Assembly: GCF_963678635.1 (NCBI RefSeq)
Contig: NC_087063.1
Coordinates: 27,835,649-27,899,648 of the forward strand
Origin: Symsagittifera roscoffensis
Lineage: Eukaryota; Xenacoelomorpha; Acoela; Convolutidae
Length of the DNA stretch: 64,000 nucleotides
Direction of reading: 5' to 3'
Shown: positions 11,654-22,045 of the stretch, piece by piece
How positions within the stretch are numbered: position 1 is the stretch's first letter
Layout: each line of letters begins with the position of its first letter
The notes under the pieces: model-generated
What the model was told of the DNA's origin: nothing
Databases searched by the model: none
Seen by the model: only the letters and a program-made list of their open reading frames with translations
Made by a program: the position numbers and the translations under genes

Positions 11654-12559
11654 GTGCTGGTCCTAATAGCGACAGGCAGCGGACTGCACATGCTGATGGC
11701 CGCCTCCAATCGGGAACTAGAATCAAAGAGCTTGAGACTCTTGAGGTCGGAAGCGGCGGCAGCCTGGGCAGACATATCTCATGCCCTGAGAGGCTTCTAC
11801 GAGCTGGCGGATATCTTGATAGTACTTGATGAAATTTTGTTCTTAGATACATCAAATCTCGCGAGGCAACTCAAGTTCAAGCCAGAGATTAAAAAATTAA
11901 CATAATGTGATCAGCCACTTGACCGCGTGCTTTTGGTTCGGGAAAATGGAACTCACGATTGTGGGCACCACGAGCTGCTCGATGCAGCCCATGAGCGAAG
12001 AAACTTGATGTGTGCGGAAAAGCAACTGGAATCAAAGGTGTACAGCTGATTCAAGAGAGAGGAAGATGGCCGTTCTTTACACAGAGGCTGGAGAGTGTGG
12101 GCGACAAGACGAAGGACACAGCGCCTCCCTTGATAAGACAATTGTAAAAAATTTATGCAGATCCAACTCGCGCAAGCGGAGAAGAAGGGATTGAGGGTGG
12201 GAACATTCGTTTCCTTGACAAATAAGACGACCATCAAGGGCTTCTGGAAAGATCACGCCTCGGGAGAATTGCGAAAGAGAAAGATACATGAGATCTTGGA
12301 GTTATTGAGTTCGTGGTGGGAGAAGAAGTATATGGATAGGTTGTTCTCCGCTGGGGAGACCATCTTTGATACGTTCATCACGGACCTCTTGAGCAGGTCA
12401 ATCAAACCACTGCTGGCTTTATACCTGGTGTTCCCTAGATACTTGTTCAACATGGGCCCTTCCTACATGTTTAGCAGGGTTGTGGAGACGCTGAGGATCG
12501 ACACACACTTGACGCTGAACCTCCTAACACAAGGGAAACTCCGGTATTTCATCTTCTGA
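11654..12559 (+). pseudogene. Cargo region 2, module copy 2
   Basis: This is the same frame and the same in-frame stops as copy 1, shifted by 1,048 bases (stops at 11,903, 12,047, 12,131 and 12,134). The 134-codon terminal ORF is intact at 12,155-12,559. It differs from copy 1 by single residues such as Thr to Asn near 12,222 and Arg to Thr near 12,504. Shared stops mean the damage predates the triplication. Confidence 0.4.
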
Positions 12560-12623
12560 TGAAGTATGTGGACCCAATGGCCATGGCTGGAGCTCATCCA
12601 AGTCTTGAAACCTACTCTCAGTA

Positions 12624-13607
12624 ATGTGCAAAGACAAAGGTGACGTTCAGGACGTCGCCAGGACACGCGAGCACGCCGCCACCCTTCAATTCGAGTATGC
12701 GGTGCTGGTCCTAATAGCGACAGGCAGCGGACTGCACATGCTGATGGCCGCCTCCAATCGGGAACTAGAATCAAAGAGCTTGAGACTCTTGAGGTCGGAA
12801 GCGGCGGCAGCCTGGGCAGACATATCTCATGCCCTGAGAGGCTTCTACGAGCTGGCGGATATCTTGATAGTACTTGATGAAATTTTGTTCTTAGATACAT
12901 CAAATCTCGCGAGGCAACTCAAGTTCAAGCCAGAGATTAAAAAATTAACATAATGTGATCAGCCACTTGACCGCGTGCTTTTGGTTCGGGAAAATGGAAC
13001 TCACGATTGTGGGCACCACGAGCTGCTCGATGCAGCCCATGAGCGAAGAAACTTGATGTGTGCGGAAAAGCAACTGGAATCAAAGGTGTACAGCTGATTC
13101 AAGAGAGAGGAAGATGGCCGTTCTTTACACAGAGGCTGGAGAGTGTGGGCGACAAGACGAAGGACACAGCGCCTCCCTTGATAAGACAATTGTAAAAAAT
13201 TTATGCAGATCCAACTCGCGCAAGCGGAGAAGAAGGGATTGAGGGTGGGAACATTCGTTTCCTTGACAAATAAGACGACCATCAAGGGCTTCTGGAAAGA
13301 TCACGCCTCGGGAGAATTGCGAAAGAGAAAGATACATGAGATCTTGGAGTTATTGAGTTCGTGGTGGGAGAAGAAGTATATGGATAGGTTGTTCTCCGCT
13401 GGGGAGACCATCTTTGATACGTTCATCACGGACCTCTTGAGCAGGTCAATCAAACCACTGCTGGCTTTATACCTGGTGTTCCCTAGATACTTGTTCAACA
13501 TGGGCCCTTCCTACATGTTTAGCAGGGTTGTGGAGACGCTGAGGATCGACAGACACTTGACGCTGAACCTCCTAACACAAGGGAAACTCCGGTATTTCAT
13601 CTTCTGA
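12624..13607 (+). pseudogene. Cargo region 2, module copy 3 with longer N-terminal frame
   Basis: Same frame as copies 1 and 2. The one-base change creating ATGTGC at the module junction lets the first ORF start at 12,624 (109 codons) and cross the junction. The upstream residues (CKDKGDVQDVARTREHAATL) read on naturally into the common part, so the ancestral frame probably began upstream of the module. The 134-codon terminal ORF is intact at 13,203-13,607. Confidence 0.4.
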
Positions 13608-13677
13608 TGAAGTATGTGGACCCAATGGCCATGGCTGGAGCTCATCCAAGTCTTGAAACCTACTCTCAGTAATGTGC

Positions 13678-14412
13678 TGCGGGATTGAAAACGCTTCTGG
13701 TGGAGTACCTTCTAAAGCAGAATAGGCACTTGATGGGGGAAGAAACGGACCCGAAGGCTATAGAATAAGTTATGTTGGTATGGACGGACCTGAGCCTAGC
13801 AATGCGATCTGCTTCTCTAGGAGTGTGAGAGCGCTGAAAAAAGGCCGACCTGCGTCTGTGGACCGACAGTAACCTATACCATTGCAGACCGCTTGATTGC
13901 GGCGTATCAGCCTTCGGTGATACTTGTTAGCTTGATCAGCGTTCTAGATGAGACGGTACTGAATTGATGCGACCAAGAACACTTGAGAGCCCAAATGAGC
14001 GAAATGGTGTTGTTTGGAAAACGCAAGGATCCTGAATTGATAGTGCTGAACTTCATGGGCCAGCTGCAATGCAGTATCGGTGGAAAACGGCAGGGTCCGA
14101 TCGAAGTTTACACAAAGTTTTGGAATTTGAACCCGCTGGAGAAACAGGCTGGAGAGATCTTGAACAAACCTGATTTAATGCAGGCCTTCAACTCTATAAG
14201 AAAGGAGCTACAGGTGATTCTTCAGCGGGACATGCTACCAGTTACTCTATCGGAACACCCTACCATGAGGTGGCTGACATTGGGAATGAGTAGTTCAATG
14301 CTAGTGCCGTCGATGCAAGCCAGAAATATCATGGAGCGGCAACAGAGGGTGTTCATGCATGCCTGGATCCCCTGTTCATTGGGTTTCTCACCACTTGTAA
14401 TTCAACAATTAT
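13678..14412 (+). pseudogene. Cargo region 3: FWNLNP family, also present inverted at 21-22.7 kb
   Basis: I do not recognise this family. The 143-codon ORF at 13,983-14,411 carries LRAQMSEMVLFGKRKDPELI, GQLQCSIGGKRQG, FWNLNPLEKQAGEIL and RQQRVFMHAW. The same landmarks occur in the same order in two minus-strand copies (21,032-21,373 and 22,046-22,753), so this is a real protein family and not a chance ORF. Similarity continues upstream of the ATG at about 13,900-13,980 in a damaged frame, matching the LISV...EHLRAQM part of the other copy. The true protein was therefore longer at its N-terminus. No catalytic motif is visible. A structural role is possible but unproven. Confidence 0.5.
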
Positions 14413-14489
14413 AGGGAGAGAGCTCCCTGATTAAAAAAAGAACTTCGAATTATGTTACAATTGAAGAATAAAAAGGAAAAACGAGAGAT

Positions 14490-14620
14490 ATAAAAACACA
14501 GAGGCGAGTTGCATTCCGCATACACAAGCAAAAGTATGACCGATAACGCTACTGGGAAAAACTGAATGAATAAAACTTTGACAAACTTCTTGCCTGGACG
14601 AACACAGCAAGAAAGATGAG
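14490..14620 (-). repeat. SINE tail fragment inserted in the giant element
   Basis: The stretch from ACACAGAGGCG near 14,497 through GACCGATAACGCTACTGGGA near 14,538 to AAAACTTTGAC near 14,582 matches 60,948-61,035, part of a tRNA-derived SINE. No tRNA-like head is present here. The orientation is inferred from the intact copy. Confidence 0.6.
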
Positions 14621-15440
14621 GATCTCAATGCCACCAAAATGTGACGTGCGTGACGTAAAAAGCGTGCTTGAGAAGGCCGGGTTCGAAAGAAGGACCCAGT
14701 ATAGGACGATGGCTGAAAAATAGTGGAGGAAGGACACTTGGTCCAGAAGGCGGAACCGAGATGCAGCATGAGGAAGCATCTGGCGCTCTATGGATTGGAA
14801 AAAGCGGAGTTACAACTCGAGGGGCATGGGCTTGATTTTCGTTACGTACCTCTCACGGAGTACAGAAGGCCAAACCCAGTAACAACCTCACCTCTGTCAG
14901 TTGACACTACTGGAGACAAAAAAATCTTCCAGAGAAAAATAGGTTCAAGAGTGCCTTGAAACGAGAGCGCTCAGAGTAGCCGAAGCAGAAAGAATGGAAG
15001 AAGCTCTCAGTGAATCGGAGGAGTAAGTGGACACGACCCAAGCTAAAGAGGTGGTGGTAGAGACGTACAGTCCTGGCACCACGCCAGAGCTATTGCAGGA
15101 CCTGATTGGAGAGGAAGGGCAGACACGGCGACGGCACCTCTGAAATCCCATTGAAAGAATCTGGAGTTACAGATTAGGAGTCAGCCAGCAGACCTGGGCA
15201 TGGTATTCTTGAGTAACGAGAGTAAAGAGAACAACATCTTCGGGGGACACAAAACGATGTTCTCAAATACTCTGGATCAAGAAGGATGGCAAAAGTTCTT
15301 GACGGCTTCCATTCGGAAAGTGCAGCGGAAAGTAGATGTCGAGGAGTTCAAGGAGGAACTGTTTCACATAGTGGTGGAGTTCGAAGAGCCTATCTTGATG
15401 GAAACTGGACCGGAAAGTGGCGAGAGAGGAGTTGCTTAGC
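14621..15440 (+). pseudogene. Cargo region 4: unrecognised coding-like sequence
   Basis: I do not recognise this family. Reading from about 14,629 (MPPKCDVRDVKSVLEKAGFE) the frame is protein-like, breaks near 14,720 and continues at 14,723-14,959 (MRKHLALYGLEKAELQLEGH, then DFRYVPLTEYRRPN). A second block at 15,200-15,439 (79 codons) contains QEGWQKFLTASIRKVQRKVD and an acidic end. Between them, 14,960-15,190 shows several stops. The leucine-rich, charged composition resembles the other cargo regions. No membrane segment, zinc finger or enzyme motif was seen. Confidence 0.35.
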
Positions 15441-16427
15441 AGAATGATTCATATCCGAGAAACTAGGCCAAATACTCAACCTAGATCCTGCAAAGACAGC
15501 TCTACTCTAAAAAGAAAACTTTAAAAAAGGTTGAGACCAAGAGGAGTGATAAAGATGAACCCATTATTATAGCTAAAAATATTATTGTAACTAATACTAA
15601 AAAGGGGGAAAAGGTACTTGAGACGAGAGAACAGAGAAGGCAAGAGTCAGAAGAAGAGGGTCAAGAGAAGGAGACCGCTTCGGTGATGATCGTGTCTACA
15701 CTCCCGAACAAAGAGTCAAGGTCAAGGAAAAATTAGCGATAGGGAGGAATGGGAGTACCTCAGTGGAAGGGGTGTCGGAGGTGAACCTGAAAGAGACACC
15801 TTCGATAGTTCTTGCGAGAAGGAAGACTGCGGCGTACAGGGACAATCATGTCAGTGATACCCGATGCGATGGAAGAAGGCTACGAACAATAGGTCACTTG
15901 AGAATAGGGTCCCGAGCATCATCTTGAATGTATACCAGAACGCTGGGATTGAGATTGACGATGATTCCAGCCACTCTTTTGGGTTCAGAGAGTTGTTGAA
16001 ACTCTGGGCGAAAAAAAATTGAGATCGACGCGACAGAGATGGAGAAGCCTAACCTGGGCTTGCTTCTTGAGATTGAACCCGAGACTGTCTTTGGGCCACG
16101 ATCAGAAAAAAGAGTGCAATTAAAGTTGGGCGGTGAAAACAACGTGTTCTTCACAAACCTAGGAGTGGTCTGTAAGCTGTTGAGACCCTTTGGTGCCAAC
16201 ATCCTCGAGCAAGTCTAAATGAAGAGACCACCGAGCGTATAAGGTTGTCACCAGGTAAAGATGAGTATCTAGGAATTTTGAATGCAATACACAAGCTGAT
16301 TTTGCTCCATCGAGAAGAGTCCAAAGACACAGCGGATAAATCTAGAGACAAACTAGGGAAGAAGAGGGAGTTAGTACTTGTCTCGATCTGGCAGTCGGGG
16401 CTCACGGCACTCATGTGATGATCAATC
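15441..16427 (+). pseudogene. Cargo region 5: heavily damaged coding-like sequence
   Basis: No long ORF remains, but stretches in changing frames still read as protein. Examples are RVPSIILNVYQNAGIEIDDD at about 15,910-15,968 and LGILNAIHKLILLHREESKD near 16,268-16,330. I do not recognise a family. Stops at short intervals and the AT-rich tract at 15,490-15,610 indicate strong decay. It is included because it links two better-preserved cargo blocks in the same orientation. Confidence 0.3.
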
Positions 16428-17015
16428 ATGCGTGAGAATTCCAGAGAAGAGACTTGGCCATGTATTTGGTTTGGTGATGTCACAGAACAGGAAAAAAGCG
16501 AGATAGAAATCTTATCTGACTGTTACGCAAGCACCAGCATGAGCTTGGCAACGGCACTAGGATTCTTCTCGAAGATGTGCAGTGTAGAGTCGCTAAAAAT
16601 ACTAAAATCTCAACAGCATCTGGTCACGGCATTGAGTGTGGAAACCTGGCCTGGAGTGTTGCAGATGATTCAGAAGCATATCAAGGGTTGGAAGGTGGGA
16701 TTGGAAGCAGAAATTGAAATCCCAGTGAGTGAGGCCTATAGCTTGTCAATGAATGCGAAGTCTTTGGTAGGATCGGTAATGGCAAATTTCTGCGGGAGCC
16801 ATTACCCAATACACATGTCGATGGTGGAAGCATCTAGCCAGAAGGTTATGATTGACAATACCTTCTCGGTACCCAAATGTGTACAACTGGCAACAATGTC
16901 ACATCACTCAAAACAGCTGCTTAAGAATATGTGGGGAGCGGTGCCTGGACCCAGAATAGAGGAGTTGAGTGATACTTGGGGAGAAGAACTATTGAGTCTC
17001 GAGAAGGGATTTTGA
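16428..17015 (+). pseudogene. Cargo region 6: longest cargo ORF (195 codons), unknown family
   Basis: This is the longest uninterrupted cargo ORF. It begins at the ATG at 16,428, but the frame upstream is also protein-like in pieces, so the real start may lie earlier. Visible stretches include ASTSMSLATALGFFSKMCSV, ALSVETWPGVLQMIQKHIKG and SYPIHMS-like and NTFSVPKCVQLATMSHHSKQ segments. It is mixed hydrophobic and charged, probably globular, with several cysteines and histidines but no regular zinc-binding spacing. I see no known catalytic motif. Its openness within a decayed element may be chance or a sign of a better-conserved gene. Its neighbours on both sides are in the same orientation. 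Confidence 0.4.
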
Positions 17016-18012
17016 AAAGCAAAGTACGAATGGCAATGTGCTCGAAAACGCCCCAGCCGTGGTCAAAAATGACTCCATCCACACGAAGATGGTGGAGTTT
17101 GAACCTTTACTCAAAGCGTCCGGAGGGCGCGGTCTCCGGAGTATCAACTTGACGCATGAATATTATTCATGTCATTGTGTGGCACAGACCGTGTGGTATC
17201 TAGAGAAGAGCAACCTCTGCTTGATATTGAATGTTCAGGAAAATCGGGCAATAGGTTTACCAGATCACCAACAGAAGGTGACCGTCTTCGTGGCCAGCTC
17301 GATGCTGGTGCTATGACGGATCGAGGAGAACTTTATGAAATACCAAGAGTTGAAGGCGCCGACTGTGGAAGCGATACATGCGATGGATTACAGCAGGAGA
17401 ATTAGTGTTGTTTCAGACTGCTTGCAGGTTATTCACTATACCGATAGAAGTGAAGCGTGTCTGGAGCCGTCTGCAATTTTTCTCATGGTTCAGGGCGACA
17501 TTGACCTCTTGGCTGTATGCCTTGACAAAGAGCCACATGGGGAGACATCAAAAGGAGTACCGTCAATTCCTGAAGGAAGTAAATAGGGCCTGAGGCATTC
17601 AGTAGGTCGCTGCTCATTCATCACACTGAGATAACCACGGGATAGAAATGAGTTGCGAAGGTATAACACTAAAGCGAGGGAGTCGATACTGGAGGAAGAT
17701 CTAGCGGAAAAAGTGAGCTTGAGCCTACATCATTCCTTTTGCTTGAACAGATTCCAAGTGAAAGAAACTACCGAACCATTCCAGAAGATTGCGGGAACAG
17801 ATAGATTAGATGCGGGCTTATGAGCGACTGAAGGCATATGAAGAAATTGTGATTAATCTCGAGGATGAAGAAGAGTTGATGAGGCAGATGATGCGTCTGG
17901 ACCCAGCACTTCGAAGGCAAGGGGCAGGAATTAAGTCAGGTACTCGTGGTGAGTTCTTGAGTGTTGCGCAGGGAAAGGAATTGGGCTTGAGAGTGAAATC
18001 AGATGAAATCTG
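17016..18012 (+). pseudogene. Cargo region 7: terminal cargo block, unknown
   Basis: Overlapping ORFs in different frames (17,038-17,316; 17,169-17,405; 17,335-17,586; 17,378-17,593) suggest a damaged gene. The most protein-like pieces are EFEPLLKASGGRG near 17,098, TEGDRLRGQLDAGAMTDRG near 17,265-17,325 and LVLFQTACRLFTIPIEVKRV near 17,402-17,460. The LDAGA stretch loosely resembles an aspartic-protease motif but has Ala where Ser/Thr is required, so I do not call it one. The last ORF (17,810-18,011) ends in MRQMMRLDPALRRQGAGIK and a stop, 350 bases before the 3' LTR. Confidence 0.35.
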
Positions 18013-18362
18013 AGCGAGCATAAAACTGAGTTTTAAACTACAAAAAATTGCTATCTATTCTACCATATTTATTGTATATCAAAATTTTGCATGACAATAG
18101 CCTGACTGGGTTAATCAAAAAAATTTTCAAAATGTCTTCTAAAGATGAAATCCAGGGTGCAGTTGCATGAACATTTTGAGTGCTGTTTAGCTATAGAACG
18201 ACAATTTAATATGGCCGCAATTTTGGGGATGTAGATAAGGTTGAGTCTCCTGCAAATTTCTGTAAATGACTATTGGCACTATATCGTGGATAAACTAAAC
18301 ATTCTGAAGGCTGATGACATAACGACGACGCGCGATGATAACATCGATCTTGACTCCGGGTA
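18013..18362 (+). other. Noncoding stretch before the 3' LTR
   Basis: AT-rich sequence lies between the last cargo stop and the 3' LTR. No clear purine-rich polypurine tract is visible at the LTR edge. That is a weakness of the boundary placement. Confidence 0.5.
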
Positions 18363-19187
18363 TGTGCCAGTTGGTCAAGCTGTAAAGTTTATCTTGATTT
18401 TGGGGGGAACGGTAATTTTTGAAAAATTCGAATTGGTCATGTCATGCTCAAAGTTATCACAGCACCTGAAATAACAAGTCAAAAAAATCAGAACACTCAA
18501 GTTATAATTGCGGAAAATTTGACGAAAAGTTGTTCTAGAAAAAATGCTGTTAGCAATTTTACTGAAATAACCTGTTCGAGTACAGCTGTATTGTTCCTGA
18601 TAGAGAACATCGAGAAATTCTACGAGAGTGCCATCGCTGGGCAAAAGAGAACAACGATTGGGCAGGTCCCCGAGTGAATCTGCCCAAGGGTCCAGAGAAC
18701 AAAACTACTTGAGCTGAAACTAGATATTTATTAAAACTTCTAGAGTTGCTTTACTTATCTTATTTACTTAATTCTAAAGTCGCGTCAGTATGTGAGTACT
18801 GAACTTAATTCGTTTGAGTGTATTTTACACGGTCATGTTGAGATAAGGCGAGTTTAGGTTGATGCATCTGAAATATATCAAAGGCTCACTGTCAATAAAA
18901 ACCGATGGTATGTTTGAGTTTCCAACCCTGTTTTGAACGGCGTTCGCGTGTTTCAGGTACTTAGAGACCTAGCCATGGGAGGTTCTTGTTTCTAGAGTGG
19001 GGTGTTTTTTGGTAGTGGCCTTTAAAGCTGTAAAATGATTTTGTAGTTCCCATGTGCGAAACGAACTGGCTCCGACAGAATGAGGTAAAAAAACACAAGA
19101 GGTAGTATCTTTGACCCCTGAGTCAATGGCTATAGGGCAAGTTTCTCTTAACCTCATACGTGACCGAAGCGAGCGATTGTTACCTTT
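18363..19187 (+). repeat. 3' LTR of the giant element
   Basis: It aligns with 965-1,767 through the same ordered blocks (TCTTGATTTTGG near 18,392, GTCGCGTCA near 18,779, GTGAGTACTG near 18,792, TTTCCAACCCTGTTTT near 18,918, TTAGAGACCTAGCCATG near 18,960). The end near 19,187 is where similarity fades after a GATTGTTACC stretch. Confidence 0.75.
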
Positions 19188-19563
19188 CCAGACAAGAAGT
19201 CAAATGCTGTTGCTATATATCAGAGAAAGCATATGATATAAAAATAACCAAATACCTCAAAAATGTGAAACAAAACAAATCTTTTTGCACAATTTTAGTG
19301 CATTCAGCTTTATAAATCCAATTAATAATTACAACAAGATCAAAAATAAAGGCAATAAAGGCTCAAGGCTTTTAGTTCCAAAAATTTCTAATGCCTTTAC
19401 GGCTTGTTTTTGCAATAGAAGCTCATTACTTTTCAAATACAAATGTGTATAGACATAATTGAAAATCACTTTTAAAGATTATCCTCATAATTTTTCAGCC
19501 AACGATTTCCTAAAATTAACGCCAAAGTTTATCTCATAACCAAACCATCTTTTTGAATGAAAT
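19188..19563. other. AT-rich spacer, nothing recognised
   Basis: No ORF or repeat of note, apart from a weak inverted pair around GGCAATAAAGG near 19,349 and ATGCCTTTACGG near 19,391. Confidence 0.5.
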
Positions 19564-20168
19564 ATGCCTTCGAAAACGGGGACTAGAATAGCTGCAAAAC
19601 AGCAACAAGAAGCGTGCACAGTCTGTGCACGGTCAACAGGGAACTGCCTGAGGTGCGAGACCTGCAACAACTGGACACACAGCCATTGCATGGGGTCTTC
19701 ATCGAGAGACTTCATTTCCTCGAAAGAGCCTCCAATTTCAAATCATTGTGCAATGGATTCTCAACTTCTGGTGTGAATCTGGGTGGTGGGAAATGTCATG
19801 AGGACATCACACGAGGTATTGAAGACATCACAGGAGCTGTTCTTAGATAAACATAACTGCGCTTTCATTAGGATCGTAAATCGAAAATCGGTCAAACATC
19901 GCATGGTTGGTGGAACTATGATATGCGTTAATTCATCTTTTTGGTCGAAAAAGGAGATTTGGTAATTTACACGAATGGTTCCGCAGTAATCTGCTATGGG
20001 ACTGTAGCTAATAGAAAAACATTCAGCGTTTCTTGTTACGTACCCCCAGCAAATTTGCACGTGATCGTGATAGGTCGTTGCGTTGATGAACTGTTTAATC
20101 TCACATAAAAATGTGTTGAAAGTATCATCTGTAATGGCTTTTGATTCAATGGTCGCCTAGAATGGTTC
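19564..20168 (+). pseudogene. Non-LTR retrotransposon (LINE) fragment: PHD-like ORF1 end and endonuclease piece
   Basis: ORF 19,564-19,776 has the spacing of a PHD-type zinc finger start (CTVC, then CLRCETCNNWTHSHC), as found in ORF1 of CR1/Jockey-like LINEs. About 200 bases further, 19,960-20,170 reads, with one internal stop, CYVPPANLHVIVIGR and FNGRLEW. These resemble the YxPP and GDFNxxxxW motifs of the LINE endonuclease (EEP family). The aspartate of GDFN is lost. The fragment stops abruptly at about 20,168, where BEL/Pao sequence begins. The middle of the element is deleted. The assignment rests on two short motifs in the right order and is moderate. Confidence 0.45.
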
Positions 20169-20867
20169 TTACGGCTATGTATGAGACGTTCCTATACGCC
20201 TCTAAAAAGTGATGCATAGGTGTGGTTGTTTTTCTGAGATATTTGGTGGTATCCAAAAAAAATGTTAATTGAGGAGCTGTCGATTGTGGTCAACAGTTCT
20301 CTTTCTGCTGCCGTACAGTTCGTAGCGTTGACGGAGTGTATTTCTAAAGCGGTGTCTCTTCTTTCAAAGAAGCGGCCGATGGCTGTCAGAGCTGCATCGG
20401 ATGATATGTCATTGCACATTTCCAGATGAACTGAGCTAGTAGTCTTACAGATAAAAGTCAGTTCATACCGTTTTTATTGTAGATTGTTGAGTTGAACGAC
20501 GCGAAGAGTGCAAAATTGTGAAACCAGTTCGCTCAAGGCGGAATGGTTTAACGGATGGAAATGGAAATGATGGGAGAGGAGAAATTTTCAGGTTGAAGTC
20601 CATAGGCGAGTTGGCGCCGGCAGTCGTAACAACTGCTGTACGTTTTACGTGTTTGGTTACTGACTGGGAGAATCCAATAGTCAGACTGGGTTCTGTTGCG
20701 GGTATGCTAGGGTAGTAAAAGATCATTAGAGACCTGAAAATGTTGTATGTGGAGGTAAACAGCTAGGGGCTTTCCATCCAGAAAAATTGAATATATTGAA
20801 CAATAGTCAAGCCTTGACTTTTATTGTTTTCCATTGGCTCGCATGATGTTCAATTCGTCAAGAAAGG
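20169..20867 (-). pseudogene. BEL/Pao integrase fragment, copy A
   Basis: Minus-strand ORF 20,192-20,419 contains RFFERRDTALEIHSVNATNC followed by AERELL. This is the BEL/Pao integrase core stretch that normally reads RF-x-RRG followed by a conserved SDNGTNF-type motif. The second catalytic aspartate region is altered to HSVNAT. Upstream on the same strand (20,463-20,726) PLPSFPFPSVKPFRLERTGF matches the segment before the first catalytic aspartate. The same sequence recurs at 23,259-23,930. This copy ends at about 20,867, where an inverted piece of the giant-element cargo family starts. Confidence 0.65.
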
Positions 20868-21031
20868 AACAGAGGCGAGGTGTAATCTTGTTCAGCTTCT
20901 TATTTTCCCTAAGAGGTGTGTACAGGGCGCCAGCTGCATCAAGCTTGTGTCCCTAGATCTGCAGCTCCAACTCTTCCAACCCGTAAGGCACCAGATATAC
21001 CCTAGTGCTACAGATCAGCTTCGCTTACAGA

Positions 21032-21373
21032 TCACCCCTCATGACTCTTGCCGCGTCGGTCCAGGATGTATTTTGATCTCACTAGAGCTAGGGAATACCC
21101 AAAGAAGAGGGGATCCCAGCCATGCATGAACACTCTCTGCTGTCGCTCCACCATCCTCCTAGCATGCACGGACGGGACCAAACAGGGACTGGGATCATGG
21201 ACGGCATAGGTCACTGCCTTTAGTTCTCCCCCATGATTTTTTGAGGGTTGAAGATGCAACCGCAGGAAGTCAGTTATGTGGATAATGGTTTTCCAACCAC
21301 AGCTCGGGTTAATTTTCATTGTCTTATCAAAGTTTTTCCATTTAGGCATACTTTGCAAGACCAGTTCAATCAA
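21032..21373 (-). pseudogene. Cargo-3 (FWNLNP) family copy with internal deletion
   Basis: Minus-strand ORF of 113 codons. Its N-terminal part (INPSCGWKTIIHITDFLRLH) and C-terminal part (RQQRVFMHGWDPLFFGY) match the fuller copy at 22,046-22,753. The middle, including the FWNLNP landmark, is removed by the 398-bp deletion, which keeps the frame open. The family is otherwise known only from the giant-element cargo in this window. Its presence inside a BEL/Pao element shows that it has moved. I do not recognise a function. Confidence 0.55.
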
Positions 21374-22045
21374 CCCTCACAATCCACCACATTTGTTCTG
21401 TAGATAACTTTTTGATTGCATTTAGAGTTCAGTTTTTACAACATTTATAGGTGTAGTCAAATAAAAAAAATCTTTTTCAAGTTCATCTTTATGATTTGCT
21501 GAAGTTAACGCCAATGTTGCGCCCCTAGACAACCAATTTTTTTAAAAGCAAACTATGAGTTTTTTCACTTCGATTGGATCTGACTGACATCCATATTCAG
21601 TCGTTTTTTCTGTTTTTCTTGCCAATTTTGATTCGGTCTTGCTCATAAAGCATTCTAAATGCTGTATCATTTGCTGACTGGGAGAATCCAATAGTCAGAC
21701 TGGGTTCTGTTGCGGGTATGCTAGGGTAGTAAAAGATCATTAGAGACCTGAAAATGTTGTATGTGGAGGTAAACAGCTAGGGGCTTTCCATCCAGAAAAA
21801 TTGAATATATTGAACAATAGTCAAGCCTTGACTTTTATTGTTTTCCATTGGCTCGCATGATGTTCAATTCGTCAAGAAAGGAACAGAGGCGAGGTGTAAT
21901 CTTGTTCAGCTTCTTATTTTCCCTAAGAGGTGTGTACAGGGCGCCAGCTGCATCAAGCTTGTGTCCCTAGATCTGCAGCTCCAACTCTTCCAACCCGTAA
22001 GGCACCAGATATACCCTAGTGCTACAGATCAGCTTCGCTTACAGA

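Larger units (their letters stand above)
10534..13677 (+). repeat. Three near-identical tandem copies of a 1,048-bp module
   Basis: Copies span 10,534-11,581, 11,582-12,629 and 12,630-13,677, each exactly 1,048 bp by the AAAGACAAAGG anchor. By eye only about five or six positions differ, for example near 11,151/12,199 (G or A), 11,174/12,222 (C or A), 11,456/12,504 (G or C) and 11,577/12,625 (A or T). Each copy encodes the same set of ORFs. The element around them is far more decayed. Either the duplication is recent, or gene conversion homogenises it, or the assembly expanded one copy. Confidence 0.95.
965..19187 (+). mobile_element. Giant decayed Ty3/Gypsy-type LTR retrotransposon (~18 kb) with post-integrase cargo
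   Basis: Two alignable direct repeats (about 965-1,767 and 18,363-19,187) flank a plus-strand gag-protease-RT-RNase H-integrase order, the Ty3/Gypsy arrangement. Coding potential continues for about 9 kb after the integrase and before the 3' LTR, which is far more than a typical 5-7 kb element. Removing the two extra copies of the 1,048-bp module still leaves about 16 kb. Every domain carries stops or frameshifts, so this is a fossil. I could not identify a clear primer-binding site after the 5' LTR, a clear polypurine tract or a target-site duplication, so exact ends are uncertain. Large LTR elements with extra ORFs are known elsewhere (Ogre in legumes, Burro in planarians), but I do not recognise this cargo. 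A composite of nested elements is an alternative. No second LTR pair or second pol was seen inside to support it. Confidence 0.75.

Noticed and set aside
17265-17325. Aspartic protease in the cargo (LDAGA stretch)
   Set aside because: The family needs Asp-Ser/Thr-Gly, here Ala replaces it, and a protease with DTG already exists in pol of the same element.
9442-18012. Envelope gene in the giant element
   Set aside because: No signal peptide, no C-terminal membrane anchor and no furin-like site could be seen in any cargo block.
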